NCBI GenBank assembly: GCA_005790505.1
Contig: SXUP01000042.1
Coordinates: 108,955-172,954, forward strand
Length of the DNA stretch: 64,000 nt
Reading direction: 5' to 3'
Source: Actinomycetota bacterium
Lineage (GTDB): Bacteria; Actinomycetota; Acidimicrobiia; Acidimicrobiales; Ilumatobacteraceae
A model generated the notes under the pieces. The model did no database searches. It saw only the letters and a program-made list of their open reading frames with translations, and was not told where the DNA came from. The position numbers and the translations under genes are program-made. Positions 7,949 through 15,130 of this stretch are shown one piece after another. Every line of letters starts with the position of its first letter. The stretch's first letter is position 1.

Positions 7949-9091
7949 ATGAGCACGACAACCGCCGAACAAGTGATTGAAGCACTTCGACCAGTCGAAG
8001 ACCCTGAACTGCATCGGTCCATCGTCGATCTCGGAATGGTTCGCGATGTGGTGGTTGATGGGTCAACTGTGACGCTCACAGTAGTGCTGACTATTCCTGG
8101 GTGTCCATTGCGCAATGAAATCCAGAGCCGAGTTGATGGCGCAATATTGCCACTCGCAGGGATCAGTTCTGTCAATCTCAATTTTGGTGTGATGACTGAT
8201 GCAGAGCGAGAAAATGTTCGTCGCATGGTGCACGGAGATGCTGCTGCGTCAGCCGGAACGAATCCCAAGCAAGGTCATTCCGAGGGTAGAACGATTCCCT
8301 TTGCTCAACTCGGGAGCAAGACGCGCCCGATTTTGATTGCTTCCGGTAAAGGCGGTGTCGGAAAAAGTAGTGTCACAACCAATCTTGCAGTTGCGCTAGC
8401 CGCGCGTGGACATAGTGTCGGAGTCGTTGACGCAGACATCTATGGTTTTTCGATTCCGCGAATGCTCGGAACAGATCGTGATCCTGTAGCAATTGATCAA
8501 ATGTTATTGCCACCAGAAGCCTGGGGTGTGCGTTGTATCAGTATTGGATATTTTGTTCCCGAAGGGCAAGCAGTTATTTGGCGGGGACCGATGCTGCACA
8601 AAGCGTTAGAACAATTTCTGACTGACGTGTTTTGGGACGAACCCGACTACCTGCTCATTGACATGCCGCCAGGCACCGGCGACATTGCGCTTAGTCTTAG
8701 TCAATATCTGCCACGAGCGGAAGTTTTCATCGTCACGACTCCCCAAGAGGCTGCTCAAAAAGTGGCGCGAATGTCAGCACTGATGGCACAAAAAGTGAAC
8801 CTACCGGTGAAGGGAATAATTGAGAATATGTCATGGTTTACCGGTGATGACGGCAAAAGATATGAACTTTTCGGATCGGGCGGGGGCCAGGCTCTTGCTG
8901 ATGAGTTGGGCGTTCCGCTGTTGGCGCAGATTCCATTTGTGGCGCAGTTGCGTGAAGGTGGAGACAACGGTCGCCCGATTGCAGCCGTGGCCCCTGAGTC
9001 CCCCGTAGGGGCTGCTTTTTTTGCTCTTGCGGAGCGCGTCGAAGAATTAAGGCCAAAGAAATTGTTTAGCAAGAGTCTTAAACTGGTCTGA
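7949..9091 (+). CDS. mrp: Mrp/ApbC family P-loop ATPase (iron-sulfur carrier)
   Basis: A 380-residue protein with an N-terminal MIP18/DUF59 domain (about 5-85) and a deviant Walker A P-loop GKGGVGKS (133-140). DMPPGTGD marks the Walker B region of the Mrp/NBP35 group. These ATPases carry iron-sulfur clusters to target proteins. The ATG at 7949 follows GGAG five bases upstream and is preferred over an in-frame ATG at 7907. The CxxC pair that bridges the cluster in ApbC/Nbp35 is absent: the corresponding loop reads MSWFTGDDGKRYELFG. A divergent SufR-like regulator is adjacent. Confidence 0.88.
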   Translation: MSTTTAEQVIEALRPVEDPELHRSIVDLGMVRDVVVDGSTVTLTVVLTIPGCPLRNEIQSRVDGAILPLAGISSVNLNFGVMTDAERENVRRMVHGDAAASAGTNPKQGHSEGRTIPFAQLGSKTRPILIASGKGGVGKSSVTTNLAVALAARGHSVGVVDADIYGFSIPRMLGTDRDPVAIDQMLLPPEAWGVRCISIGYFVPEGQAVIWRGPMLHKALEQFLTDVFWDEPDYLLIDMPPGTGDIALSLSQYLPRAEVFIVTTPQEAAQKVARMSALMAQKVNLPVKGIIENMSWFTGDDGKRYELFGSGGGQALADELGVPLLAQIPFVAQLREGGDNGRPIAAVAPESPVGAAFFALAERVEELRPKKLFSKSLKLV

Positions 9092-9131
9092 CGGCTACGG
9101 TCAGTAACCAAAGTTCAACAGGAGGAAAAAC

Positions 9132-9368
9132 GTGGACGTACGTATTGGAGTTACACAGGCAACGCGAGAGATCTCAATTGAACTTGAAGACGATGCAGCA
9201 ACACGCAAAAAAGTAAAGACCGCGGTTGAGGCTGCTCTTTCTGGTGCCTCTGACACATTGTGGATTACGGATAAACGAGGCCGCGATATCGGCATTACTG
9301 CAGCCAAAATTGCCTATGTAGAAATCGGCTCTGCTGATGCCGACAGGCGTATCGGCTTTGGGGGCTGA
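9132..9368 (+). CDS. DUF3107 family protein
   Basis: A 78-residue soluble protein beginning VDVRIGVTQATREI and ending with the DUF3107-typical segment IAYVEIGSADADRRIGFG. DUF3107 is found across actinobacteria and has no known function. A perfect AGGAGG ribosome site at 9120-9125, six bases before the GTG codon, makes this start secure and suggests strong translation. It follows mrp by 40 bases and may share its transcript. Confidence 0.85.
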   Translation: MDVRIGVTQATREISIELEDDAATRKKVKTAVEAALSGASDTLWITDKRGRDIGITAAKIAYVEIGSADADRRIGFGG

Positions 9369-9376
9369 TTCAATAA

Positions 9377-9414
9377 TTGACCCATTGCCCTAGCCTTCGT
9401 TAGTCCATAGGGCA
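9377..9414 (+). promoter_or_regulatory. Putative promoter and inverted repeat upstream of pdtaS
   Basis: A -35-like TTGACC at 9377-9382 is followed after 17 bases by a weak -10-like TTAGTC at 9400-9405. A perfect 7-base inverted repeat, tgcccta (9386-9392) and tagggca (9408-9414), with a 15-base spacer brackets the -10 region. It could be an operator or a leader hairpin. Promoter calls from sequence alone are uncertain. Confidence 0.35.
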
Positions 9415-9435
9415 GACTTCTCCTGAGGACTTCTG

Positions 9436-10938
9436 ATGGCAACAATCGCTGAACTGGCAAAACTACACACCGAGTTCTCCAGAGAGCAGGTCGCTCATTT
9501 GCAAGCGCTTGCCGGAGAATGGGGCATGTTGGCAGACTTGTGCTTTGCCGACATGTTGTTGTACGTGCCAACTACTGATGAGACGTGGCTGGTGATCGCT
9601 CAAGTGCGAGCCGCCACCGGGCAAACACTTTATTTGGTCGACTGGGTTGGGGCCTCTGCCAATTACTCGGAGCGTCCACTTTTGGCACAGGCATTTCAAT
9701 CGGGCGAAATCATCGAAGGAGAAATTGCAGTTGAAGGCATGTCTGACACGTGCCGGATGATGGCCATCCCAGTGCGCTATGACGGCGCAACAATCGCTGT
9801 GCTGACTCGCGAATGGAACACACAAAGCAGTCGTCAGCCAGGTGAGTTGGAACGCACATATCTGGAAATATTCCAGCGTTTTGCCCACATGATTATGCTC
9901 GGTGAATTTCCGTTTGAAGGTCGTGTGGCTGATGGCAGCGTGGCACCACGGGTAGGGGACGGCGCGGTCGTTCTTGATGCCGAAACGCGAGTTCGGTATG
10001 CGTCACCAAACGCAACATCTGCTCTTCATCGCGTCGGCATCAGCGCCAATGCAGTTGGTCAGACGCTTGCGGAGTTGGGCATGATTGATAGTCCAGTGCG
10101 ACAGGCTTTCGAGCGCCAGGAGCCCGTTGTAGAGGAGTTCGAGCAAACTTCTGATGTGACACTGCTTACTCGATGTATTCCCATTCTCGACAGGGTTGAT
10201 GGCGTGCCCGTGGTGACTGGAGCCGTAATGCTGTTGCGCGATGTGACAGAGTTGCGTCGTCGTGATCGATTGTTGTTGTCAAAAGATGCGACAATTCGTG
10301 AAATTCATCATAGAGTCAAAAACAATCTGCAAACTATTTCGGCGTTGCTCCGATTACAGGGGAGGCGATTGGAGTCAGATGAAGCAAAAGCTGCAGTCGC
10401 CGAATCAGTGCGTCGCATTCGGACAATTGCGTTGGTTCATGAAACTTTGTCACGAGAGCCAGGTGACGATGTAGCTTTTATCGAAATCGTCCGACCACTT
10501 GTGCGTCTCGTTGAAGAAGGTTTACAGTCACCAGATCGCCCCGTAAGGTTTGTTGTCCACGGTGACGGGGGTCGCTTGCCTGCAAATGTTGCAACGCCGT
10601 TATCAGTGGTGTTGACAGAATTGCTTCAAAATGCGATTGATCACGGCTTTCCCGAAGGAGAAGGTGGTGGCACAGTTGCGGTGCAACTTGAATCTGACAA
10701 TGAATATCTCAACATCACGGTTGTTGACGACGGCCGGGGAATCGACCCTGACTTTGACCTTTCCACTGCGACGGGGCTCGGGCTATCCATTGTTAGAACT
10801 CTCGTGACCACAGAATTGGCAGGAACCATCGATATGCGAGTGCCTACGGCGCAAGAACTAGAAACAGTCGAACTTTTATTGCGCCCTGGCTACACCGGAA
10901 CCGTAATTGAACTTCGGGTCCCATTAATTGGGGAGTAG
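9436..10938 (+). CDS. pdtaS: PdtaS-type cytosolic sensor histidine kinase
   Basis: A 500-residue kinase with no membrane segment: GAF-like N-terminal domain (about 20-150), PAS-like domain (about 170-270), HisKA_2 dimerisation domain with the phospho-acceptor motif EIHHRVKNNLQT (about 289-300), and a HATPase domain (about 395-500) with LLQNAIDHG and DDGRGID nucleotide-binding boxes. Mycobacterium tuberculosis PdtaS has the same order and nearly the same length; it phosphorylates the ANTAR-domain antiterminator PdtaR. The start has TGAGGA six bases upstream. It is convergent with a whiB1-like gene four bases away, the same arrangement as in mycobacteria. Confidence 0.88.
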   Translation: MATIAELAKLHTEFSREQVAHLQALAGEWGMLADLCFADMLLYVPTTDETWLVIAQVRAATGQTLYLVDWVGASANYSERPLLAQAFQSGEIIEGEIAVEGMSDTCRMMAIPVRYDGATIAVLTREWNTQSSRQPGELERTYLEIFQRFAHMIMLGEFPFEGRVADGSVAPRVGDGAVVLDAETRVRYASPNATSALHRVGISANAVGQTLAELGMIDSPVRQAFERQEPVVEEFEQTSDVTLLTRCIPILDRVDGVPVVTGAVMLLRDVTELRRRDRLLLSKDATIREIHHRVKNNLQTISALLRLQGRRLESDEAKAAVAESVRRIRTIALVHETLSREPGDDVAFIEIVRPLVRLVEEGLQSPDRPVRFVVHGDGGRLPANVATPLSVVLTELLQNAIDHGFPEGEGGGTVAVQLESDNEYLNITVVDDGRGIDPDFDLSTATGLGLSIVRTLVTTELAGTIDMRVPTAQELETVELLLRPGYTGTVIELRVPLIGE

Positions 10939-10942
10939 GGCT

Positions 10943-11242
10943 TCAGCCAGCGCGAGAGATACGCCGTTGGGAGGCAATATCGCGTCGAAGTTGTCGACGT
11001 TCTTCTTCGGAAGTTCCACCCCAGATGCCGGTGTCTTGATTTGTTTCAATTGCAAATTCAAGACAATCAACTGAAACTGGACACTCACTACAAACGCTCT
11101 TGGCTCGAGAAATTTGTAGCAGCGCTTGTCCTGTAGTGCCGATGGGAAAAAATAATTCAGGATCTGTATCTCTGCATATCGCACCGTCACGCCATGTGTA
11201 ATCGGCACTTCCAAGAGCGAGGCTAGACGCGAGGATTGACAC
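10943..11242 (-). CDS. whiB1: WhiB1-like iron-sulfur transcription factor
   Basis: Four cysteines in WhiB order (C23, then C51-x2-C54-x5-C60) bind a [4Fe-4S] cluster that can sense nitric oxide; the tryptophan turn GIWGG is at 72-76, followed by the basic tail EEERRQLRR that contacts DNA. The stretch TWRDGAICRDTDPELFFP is typical of WhiB1. WhiB1 binds the sigma-A domain 4. The chosen GTG start has AAAGG eight bases upstream and gives 99 residues. Longer in-frame starts (ATG at 11278 or 11362) lack ribosome sites and would add non-conserved sequence. Confidence 0.85.
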   Translation of the reverse strand: MSILASSLALGSADYTWRDGAICRDTDPELFFPIGTTGQALLQISRAKSVCSECPVSVDCLEFAIETNQDTGIWGGTSEEERRQLRRDIASQRRISRAG

Positions 11243-11295
11243 GTCGGGTTCCTTTGCTGGGTTAAGGATGCAATGCATCGGTGGATAAGTCGCGT

Positions 11296-11329
11296 GGTTC
11301 CCCACGAGTGCAAACGCTATGGGGAAACC
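11296..11329. repeat. Imperfect inverted repeat upstream of whiB1
   Basis: ggttcccca at 11296-11304 pairs with tggggaaacc at 11320-11329 with one bulged A, around a 15-base spacer. It lies 54 bases upstream of the chosen whiB1 start, in the divergent region shared with the glycerophosphodiesterase gene, and could be an operator or a leader hairpin. No regulator can be named. Confidence 0.4.
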
Positions 11330-11382
11330 AGCGGTATCGCAAGGGGGAGGGCATAGTTCCATGCGTGTATTTTATTTTTATT

Positions 11383-11411
11383 TTGACCGCTTTTGCTTAA
11401 AGACTGATAGG
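11383..11411 (+). promoter_or_regulatory. Putative promoter for the glycerophosphodiesterase gene
   Basis: TTGACC (11383-11388), a 17-base spacer and GATAGG (11406-11411) resemble a sigma-A promoter with a good -35 and a poor -10. It follows an AT-rich tract and would give a leader of about 25 bases before the GTG start at 11443. Confidence 0.35.
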
Positions 11412-11442
11412 GGCGCAGCGTTCGTGTGCTAACACTTCGGGC

Positions 11443-12162
11443 GTGCCACAATCCCCATTGAGCCTCAAACACACGCAGGTTATTGCTCACCGTGGGGCAT
11501 CTCGGGCTGAACTCGAAAACACACTCGCTGCCTTTGAGAAAGCAGTAAGCATGGGCGCACATGCAGTTGAACTTGATGTTCGTTTGTCGCTAGATGGAGT
11601 CATGGTGGTGCACCACGATGCCAAAATCAAGGACGGTCGGGCCATTTGCCAGATTGAAGCACGAGAGTTACCTGCGCATATTCCAACACTGGAGCAAGCC
11701 TTAGAGGTTTGTGTGGGGTTGTGGGTCAATATTGAAATCAAAAATGACCCGAATGAACCAGACTTTGACCCGACGGACAAGCTGGCTGTCTCGGTCGCTG
11801 ACTTACTGAGAAGGCGTGCTTGGTGCAACCGATGCTTGATCTCCTGCTTTCGGCGGGAGACCGTTGACGCGATGCATGCACTTTTGCCTGAGGTTGGCAC
11901 GGCTTGGCTAACCACGGGCGTGCGCGATGTCGACATTGCCGACGTTGCAGTCGGATTACGCGACTCTGGTCATGTCGCTTTGCATCCGTGGGTCAATCTG
12001 TTGACTGAGCATGTAGTTGAGGTTTGTCATGACAATGGTATTGAGGTCAACACTTGGACATGTGACGATGCCGAGAGGATGCGTCAAATAATTTCATGGG
12101 GAGTCGACGGGATCTGCACGAATGTGCCAGACATTGCTCTGGCTGTCTTGGCCGAGCCGTAA
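11443..12162 (+). CDS. Glycerophosphodiester phosphodiesterase
   Basis: A 239-residue GDPD-family TIM barrel. The signature residues are visible: H16-R17 in IAHRGAS, ENTLAAF, the metal-binding E43 and D45 in VELDVRLS, and H57 in VVHHDAK. The C-terminal part has NTWTCDD and a GVDGICTN-type loop, usual for the family. These enzymes hydrolyse deacylated phospholipids to glycerol 3-phosphate and an alcohol. There is no signal peptide, so it is probably cytosolic. The start is GTG at 11443. Confidence 0.87.
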   Translation: MPQSPLSLKHTQVIAHRGASRAELENTLAAFEKAVSMGAHAVELDVRLSLDGVMVVHHDAKIKDGRAICQIEARELPAHIPTLEQALEVCVGLWVNIEIKNDPNEPDFDPTDKLAVSVADLLRRRAWCNRCLISCFRRETVDAMHALLPEVGTAWLTTGVRDVDIADVAVGLRDSGHVALHPWVNLLTEHVVEVCHDNGIEVNTWTCDDAERMRQIISWGVDGICTNVPDIALAVLAEP

Positions 12163-12216
12163 AAGTCCCAACCAGAAAGCTCCTTGGACAAGCAACCTGA
12201 TGCTTTGTTCAAAAAC

Positions 12217-13059
12217 TCAAACGCAAAGATTGGTGATACTGCAGACGCCTTCAATTGTTGAAATGAGTATGTCTCCGGTGCCCAAGAATTGTGGAGGCTT
12301 GCGAGCCACCCCAACGCCGCTTGGCGTTCCGGTATAAATCACATCTCCAGGAAAAAGTTCGACGATGCTTGACAAGTAGGAGATGAGGTAGTCAACCGGA
12401 AAAATAAGGTCATCGGTGAGGGAGTTCTGAACTTCTTGGCCGTTAAGCAGACATGTCAAGCGCAATGCATCACGATTTGAAAGATTTGCTGAGTCTGTTA
12501 TCCATGGTCCAAATGGCGCGTATCCCTGGCGGCTTTTACCGAGATTGAATTGCGGTGGTTGTGTCGCATTTTGAAGCGCGCGATCAGAAATATCTTGGCC
12601 AACACAGACTCCTGCCACATGTTCCCAGGCAGACGCAATGTCGATATCTCGACCTCCCGTTGCGATAACCACCACAAGTTCTGCTTCCCAGTCAACAGTG
12701 GTTTGAGAAATCTGAATGTCTCCGAATGGAGAGTTGATTGCGGACACGAATTTAGTGAAAGTAAGTGGTGATGGCGGGATGGTTGCGCCAGTTTCCATGG
12801 CGTGGGCGCGGTAATTGAGACCGATTCCAAAGAGTTGTTTTGGACGTGGCGAGGGCGCGTCGAGTGAAGTTGGGTCAAGTGGCTCACCAGCCTCAGTGAT
12901 GGAGTTGGCAAATTCACGAAGTTCTGCCCAGCGGGCAAATGCTTGCATTGGGTCGCTCGTGAAAAGACCGTTGCTCACCTGTTCTAGGTCGACGCAATGA
13001 GTGCCTTTACCAACTACCAATTGAGCGCGGCCCTGATATGTTGCAAATCGTAAAACCAA
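12217..13059 (-). CDS. Fumarylacetoacetate hydrolase family protein
   Basis: A 280-residue FAH-family protein. The conserved GLNYRAHA segment is at about 80-87; metal ligands are E125 and E127 in DWEAEL and D156 in VGQDISDR; the C-terminal GDVIYTGTPSGVG loop closes the active site. Members cleave carbon-carbon bonds of fumarylpyruvate or acylpyruvates or isomerise related diacids in aromatic and sugar-acid degradation. No partner pathway genes are adjacent, so the substrate stays open. It is divergent from the large hydrolase gene. Confidence 0.87.
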   Translation of the reverse strand: MVLRFATYQGRAQLVVGKGTHCVDLEQVSNGLFTSDPMQAFARWAELREFANSITEAGEPLDPTSLDAPSPRPKQLFGIGLNYRAHAMETGATIPPSPLTFTKFVSAINSPFGDIQISQTTVDWEAELVVVIATGGRDIDIASAWEHVAGVCVGQDISDRALQNATQPPQFNLGKSRQGYAPFGPWITDSANLSNRDALRLTCLLNGQEVQNSLTDDLIFPVDYLISYLSSIVELFPGDVIYTGTPSGVGVARKPPQFLGTGDILISTIEGVCSITNLCV

Positions 13060-13154
13060 GGCGTACCCCCAGTACCTTTAAACGCCACCAAAGCCTATAT
13101 GTTTCTTCCTATGTTATCTTAGGAGACGTAGTGAAAGTAGATGGGGGCGAATTT

Positions 13155-14687
13155 ATGAAAAAGTTCGGAATCGGTGTACTCGTGGTGTCTCTCGTGTTAA
13201 TCGGATTAGTATTCGCTCTGAGATCATCTGAAACGCCGTTCGATGCGGCACTGACTGCACCATTGATAAAAAATGTTGGTGAAACCACCGTCAGAGGACC
13301 AATAGAAAATACCGCAACGAACAAAACAAGGGTTGGCACTTTTGATTTTGAGGGCAAGCATTTCAATTATGCTCAGAGCGAGTTTTTCATAAGCGGCACG
13401 GCGCAGGCATTCACTTCTTCGGTGCCGTTGACTGATGATGGACTATGGACCGTCACTCCTGCAGCGACCGCAGACTATAAAACCCGCATTGTCGTTCGGC
13501 GACCCGTAGATCCAGCAAAATTCAATGGAACCGTAATGGTGGAGTGGATGAACGTCACGGCCGGCTTTGATACTCCACCTGTATGGAGCTTTGGCGCGAC
13601 AGAAATGCAGCGCAGTGGAGCCATTTGGGTTGGAGTATCGGCTCAAAAAGTTGGCATAGATGGCGGGGGGAACGCGCTCGGCGCAGCGCTGTCGCTGAAA
13701 AAAGCAAATCCGACTCGATACAACGAGTTAGTACATCCAGGGGACAACTTTAGTTATGACATCTTCAGTCAAGTTGGAGGAACCATCTGGCGAAACCCAG
13801 CAAAATTATTTGGTGAACTAGTACCGATTCAAGTTGTGGCATTGGGCGAATCTCAATCAGCATTTCGTCTAGCTACATACATCAACGCTCTTGCCCCCCT
13901 GCAAGATGTATACAGCGGATATTTTGTTCACAGTCGTGGCTCGCGTGGTGCCGCGCTGTCAGTGCCTCCCTTGGCAGATGTTGCTGGACCATTGGCGTTG
14001 CGCAGTCGTACTGACATTAAGCGACCTGTTCTCGTGTTTTCATCGGAGTCGGATGTTATCGGCGTCAATCTTGGGTATCGTCGCGCATACCAGCAAGACT
14101 CTAAGTGGTTCAGAAGTTGGGAAGTAGCGGGCACTGCGCACGGTGATGCTTATTCACTCGGAATAGGAGATCTCGATGACGGCAAAGGCTCTGGAGATAC
14201 ATCTTTGTTCAAGGCGATGATTAATCCACCGAGTTCAATTTATTTTGGTGCAGTGAAATGTGACTTCCCTATTAACGCTGGGTCTCACACCTATGTGTTG
14301 CGTTCAGCGCTGTCAGCACTCGACTCATGGGTGCGTAGTGGTGTCGCACCGAAATCAATGCCTCTATTGGAGGCCAACGACGACAATTTGTCATATCAAC
14401 GTGATTCGAATGGAAATGCAAAGGGCGGCATCCGCACGCCGCATGTAGACGTGCCGATTGCAACTTTGTCAGCCCAAGGACAGCCCACCGAAGGTCGCTC
14501 GTTCTGCGGGCTCTTTGGAGTCACCACCGTCTTTGGGCCCGAACAGTTAAGTGCTCTGTATGCGAGCAAAGATGCGTTCATTGAAAAGTGGGTTGCGGCG
14601 ACAAACAAAGCTGTTGAAGCAGGGGCAATACTTGAGGTTGATGCGGTGCGCATCCGAGAACAAGCAAAGTACTACCCAGGAAAATGA
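13155..14687 (+). CDS. Membrane-anchored or secreted alpha/beta hydrolase (Abhydrolase_10 type)
   Basis: A 510-residue protein with an N-terminal hydrophobic anchor or signal (about 4-25) and an alpha/beta hydrolase domain of the Abhydrolase_10 kind. The nucleophile elbow is GESQS (S233) and the catalytic histidine is probably H329 in GTAHGDAYS. The early strand GTVMVEWMNVTAG is typical of this group. Substrate unknown, probably an ester or lactone. ATG at 13155 has a G-rich site seven bases upstream; an in-frame GTG at 13131 with GGAG five bases upstream is a serious alternative and would add eight residues. The stop overlaps the next start (ATGA). Confidence 0.75.
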   Translation: MKKFGIGVLVVSLVLIGLVFALRSSETPFDAALTAPLIKNVGETTVRGPIENTATNKTRVGTFDFEGKHFNYAQSEFFISGTAQAFTSSVPLTDDGLWTVTPAATADYKTRIVVRRPVDPAKFNGTVMVEWMNVTAGFDTPPVWSFGATEMQRSGAIWVGVSAQKVGIDGGGNALGAALSLKKANPTRYNELVHPGDNFSYDIFSQVGGTIWRNPAKLFGELVPIQVVALGESQSAFRLATYINALAPLQDVYSGYFVHSRGSRGAALSVPPLADVAGPLALRSRTDIKRPVLVFSSESDVIGVNLGYRRAYQQDSKWFRSWEVAGTAHGDAYSLGIGDLDDGKGSGDTSLFKAMINPPSSIYFGAVKCDFPINAGSHTYVLRSALSALDSWVRSGVAPKSMPLLEANDDNLSYQRDSNGNAKGGIRTPHVDVPIATLSAQGQPTEGRSFCGLFGVTTVFGPEQLSALYASKDAFIEKWVAATNKAVEAGAILEVDAVRIREQAKYYPGK

Positions 14688-15127
14688 CAGATGCGAGAGA
14701 AGCAATCGAGAGGCTTCTTTTCGCTTATTGTGATGGCATCGATCGTGGAAACTTGGCTGCAACAGCCGAGTTATTTGGAATTGATGGTCTCTACGGACAA
14801 ATAGATGGCCCCGCAGCCTGCGGAGCCGCGCAAGTGCTCGCGGCAATGCAACGCAGTGTTCGCATGTACGACGGCGTTCCGCGAACACGCCATATTGTCA
14901 CCAATATTGTGATTGATATCAATGACGATCAAATATCTGCGCAATCTCGTTCTTATGTGCAGGTACTACATCAAGCACCAGGGGGAGAACTTGGTCCGAT
15001 AGCAGTTGGAACTTATATTGATCGGGTGCATTTGTCGGGCGGATCTTGGAAATTTGCGGAGCGACGCATGATGCTTGAGCTTATTGGTGATATGGGTACA
15101 CACCTTTTGTTTAATCCCTTCGTATAA
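14684..15127 (+). CDS. SnoaL-like (NTF2-fold) protein
   Basis: A 147-residue single-domain protein of the SnoaL_4/NTF2-like type: helical start EAIERLLFAYCDGIDRGN, then the AELFGIDGLYG turn and a beta-sheet with RTRHIVTNIVIDI. Such proteins can be isomerases, hydratases or binding proteins, and function cannot be deduced. It overlaps the preceding hydrolase gene by four bases and precedes the membrane aminopropyltransferase-like gene by three, so the three are probably one transcript. Confidence 0.78.
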   Translation: MTDAREAIERLLFAYCDGIDRGNLAATAELFGIDGLYGQIDGPAACGAAQVLAAMQRSVRMYDGVPRTRHIVTNIVIDINDDQISAQSRSYVQVLHQAPGGELGPIAVGTYIDRVHLSGGSWKFAERRMMLELIGDMGTHLLFNPFV

Positions 15128-15130
15128 CCA

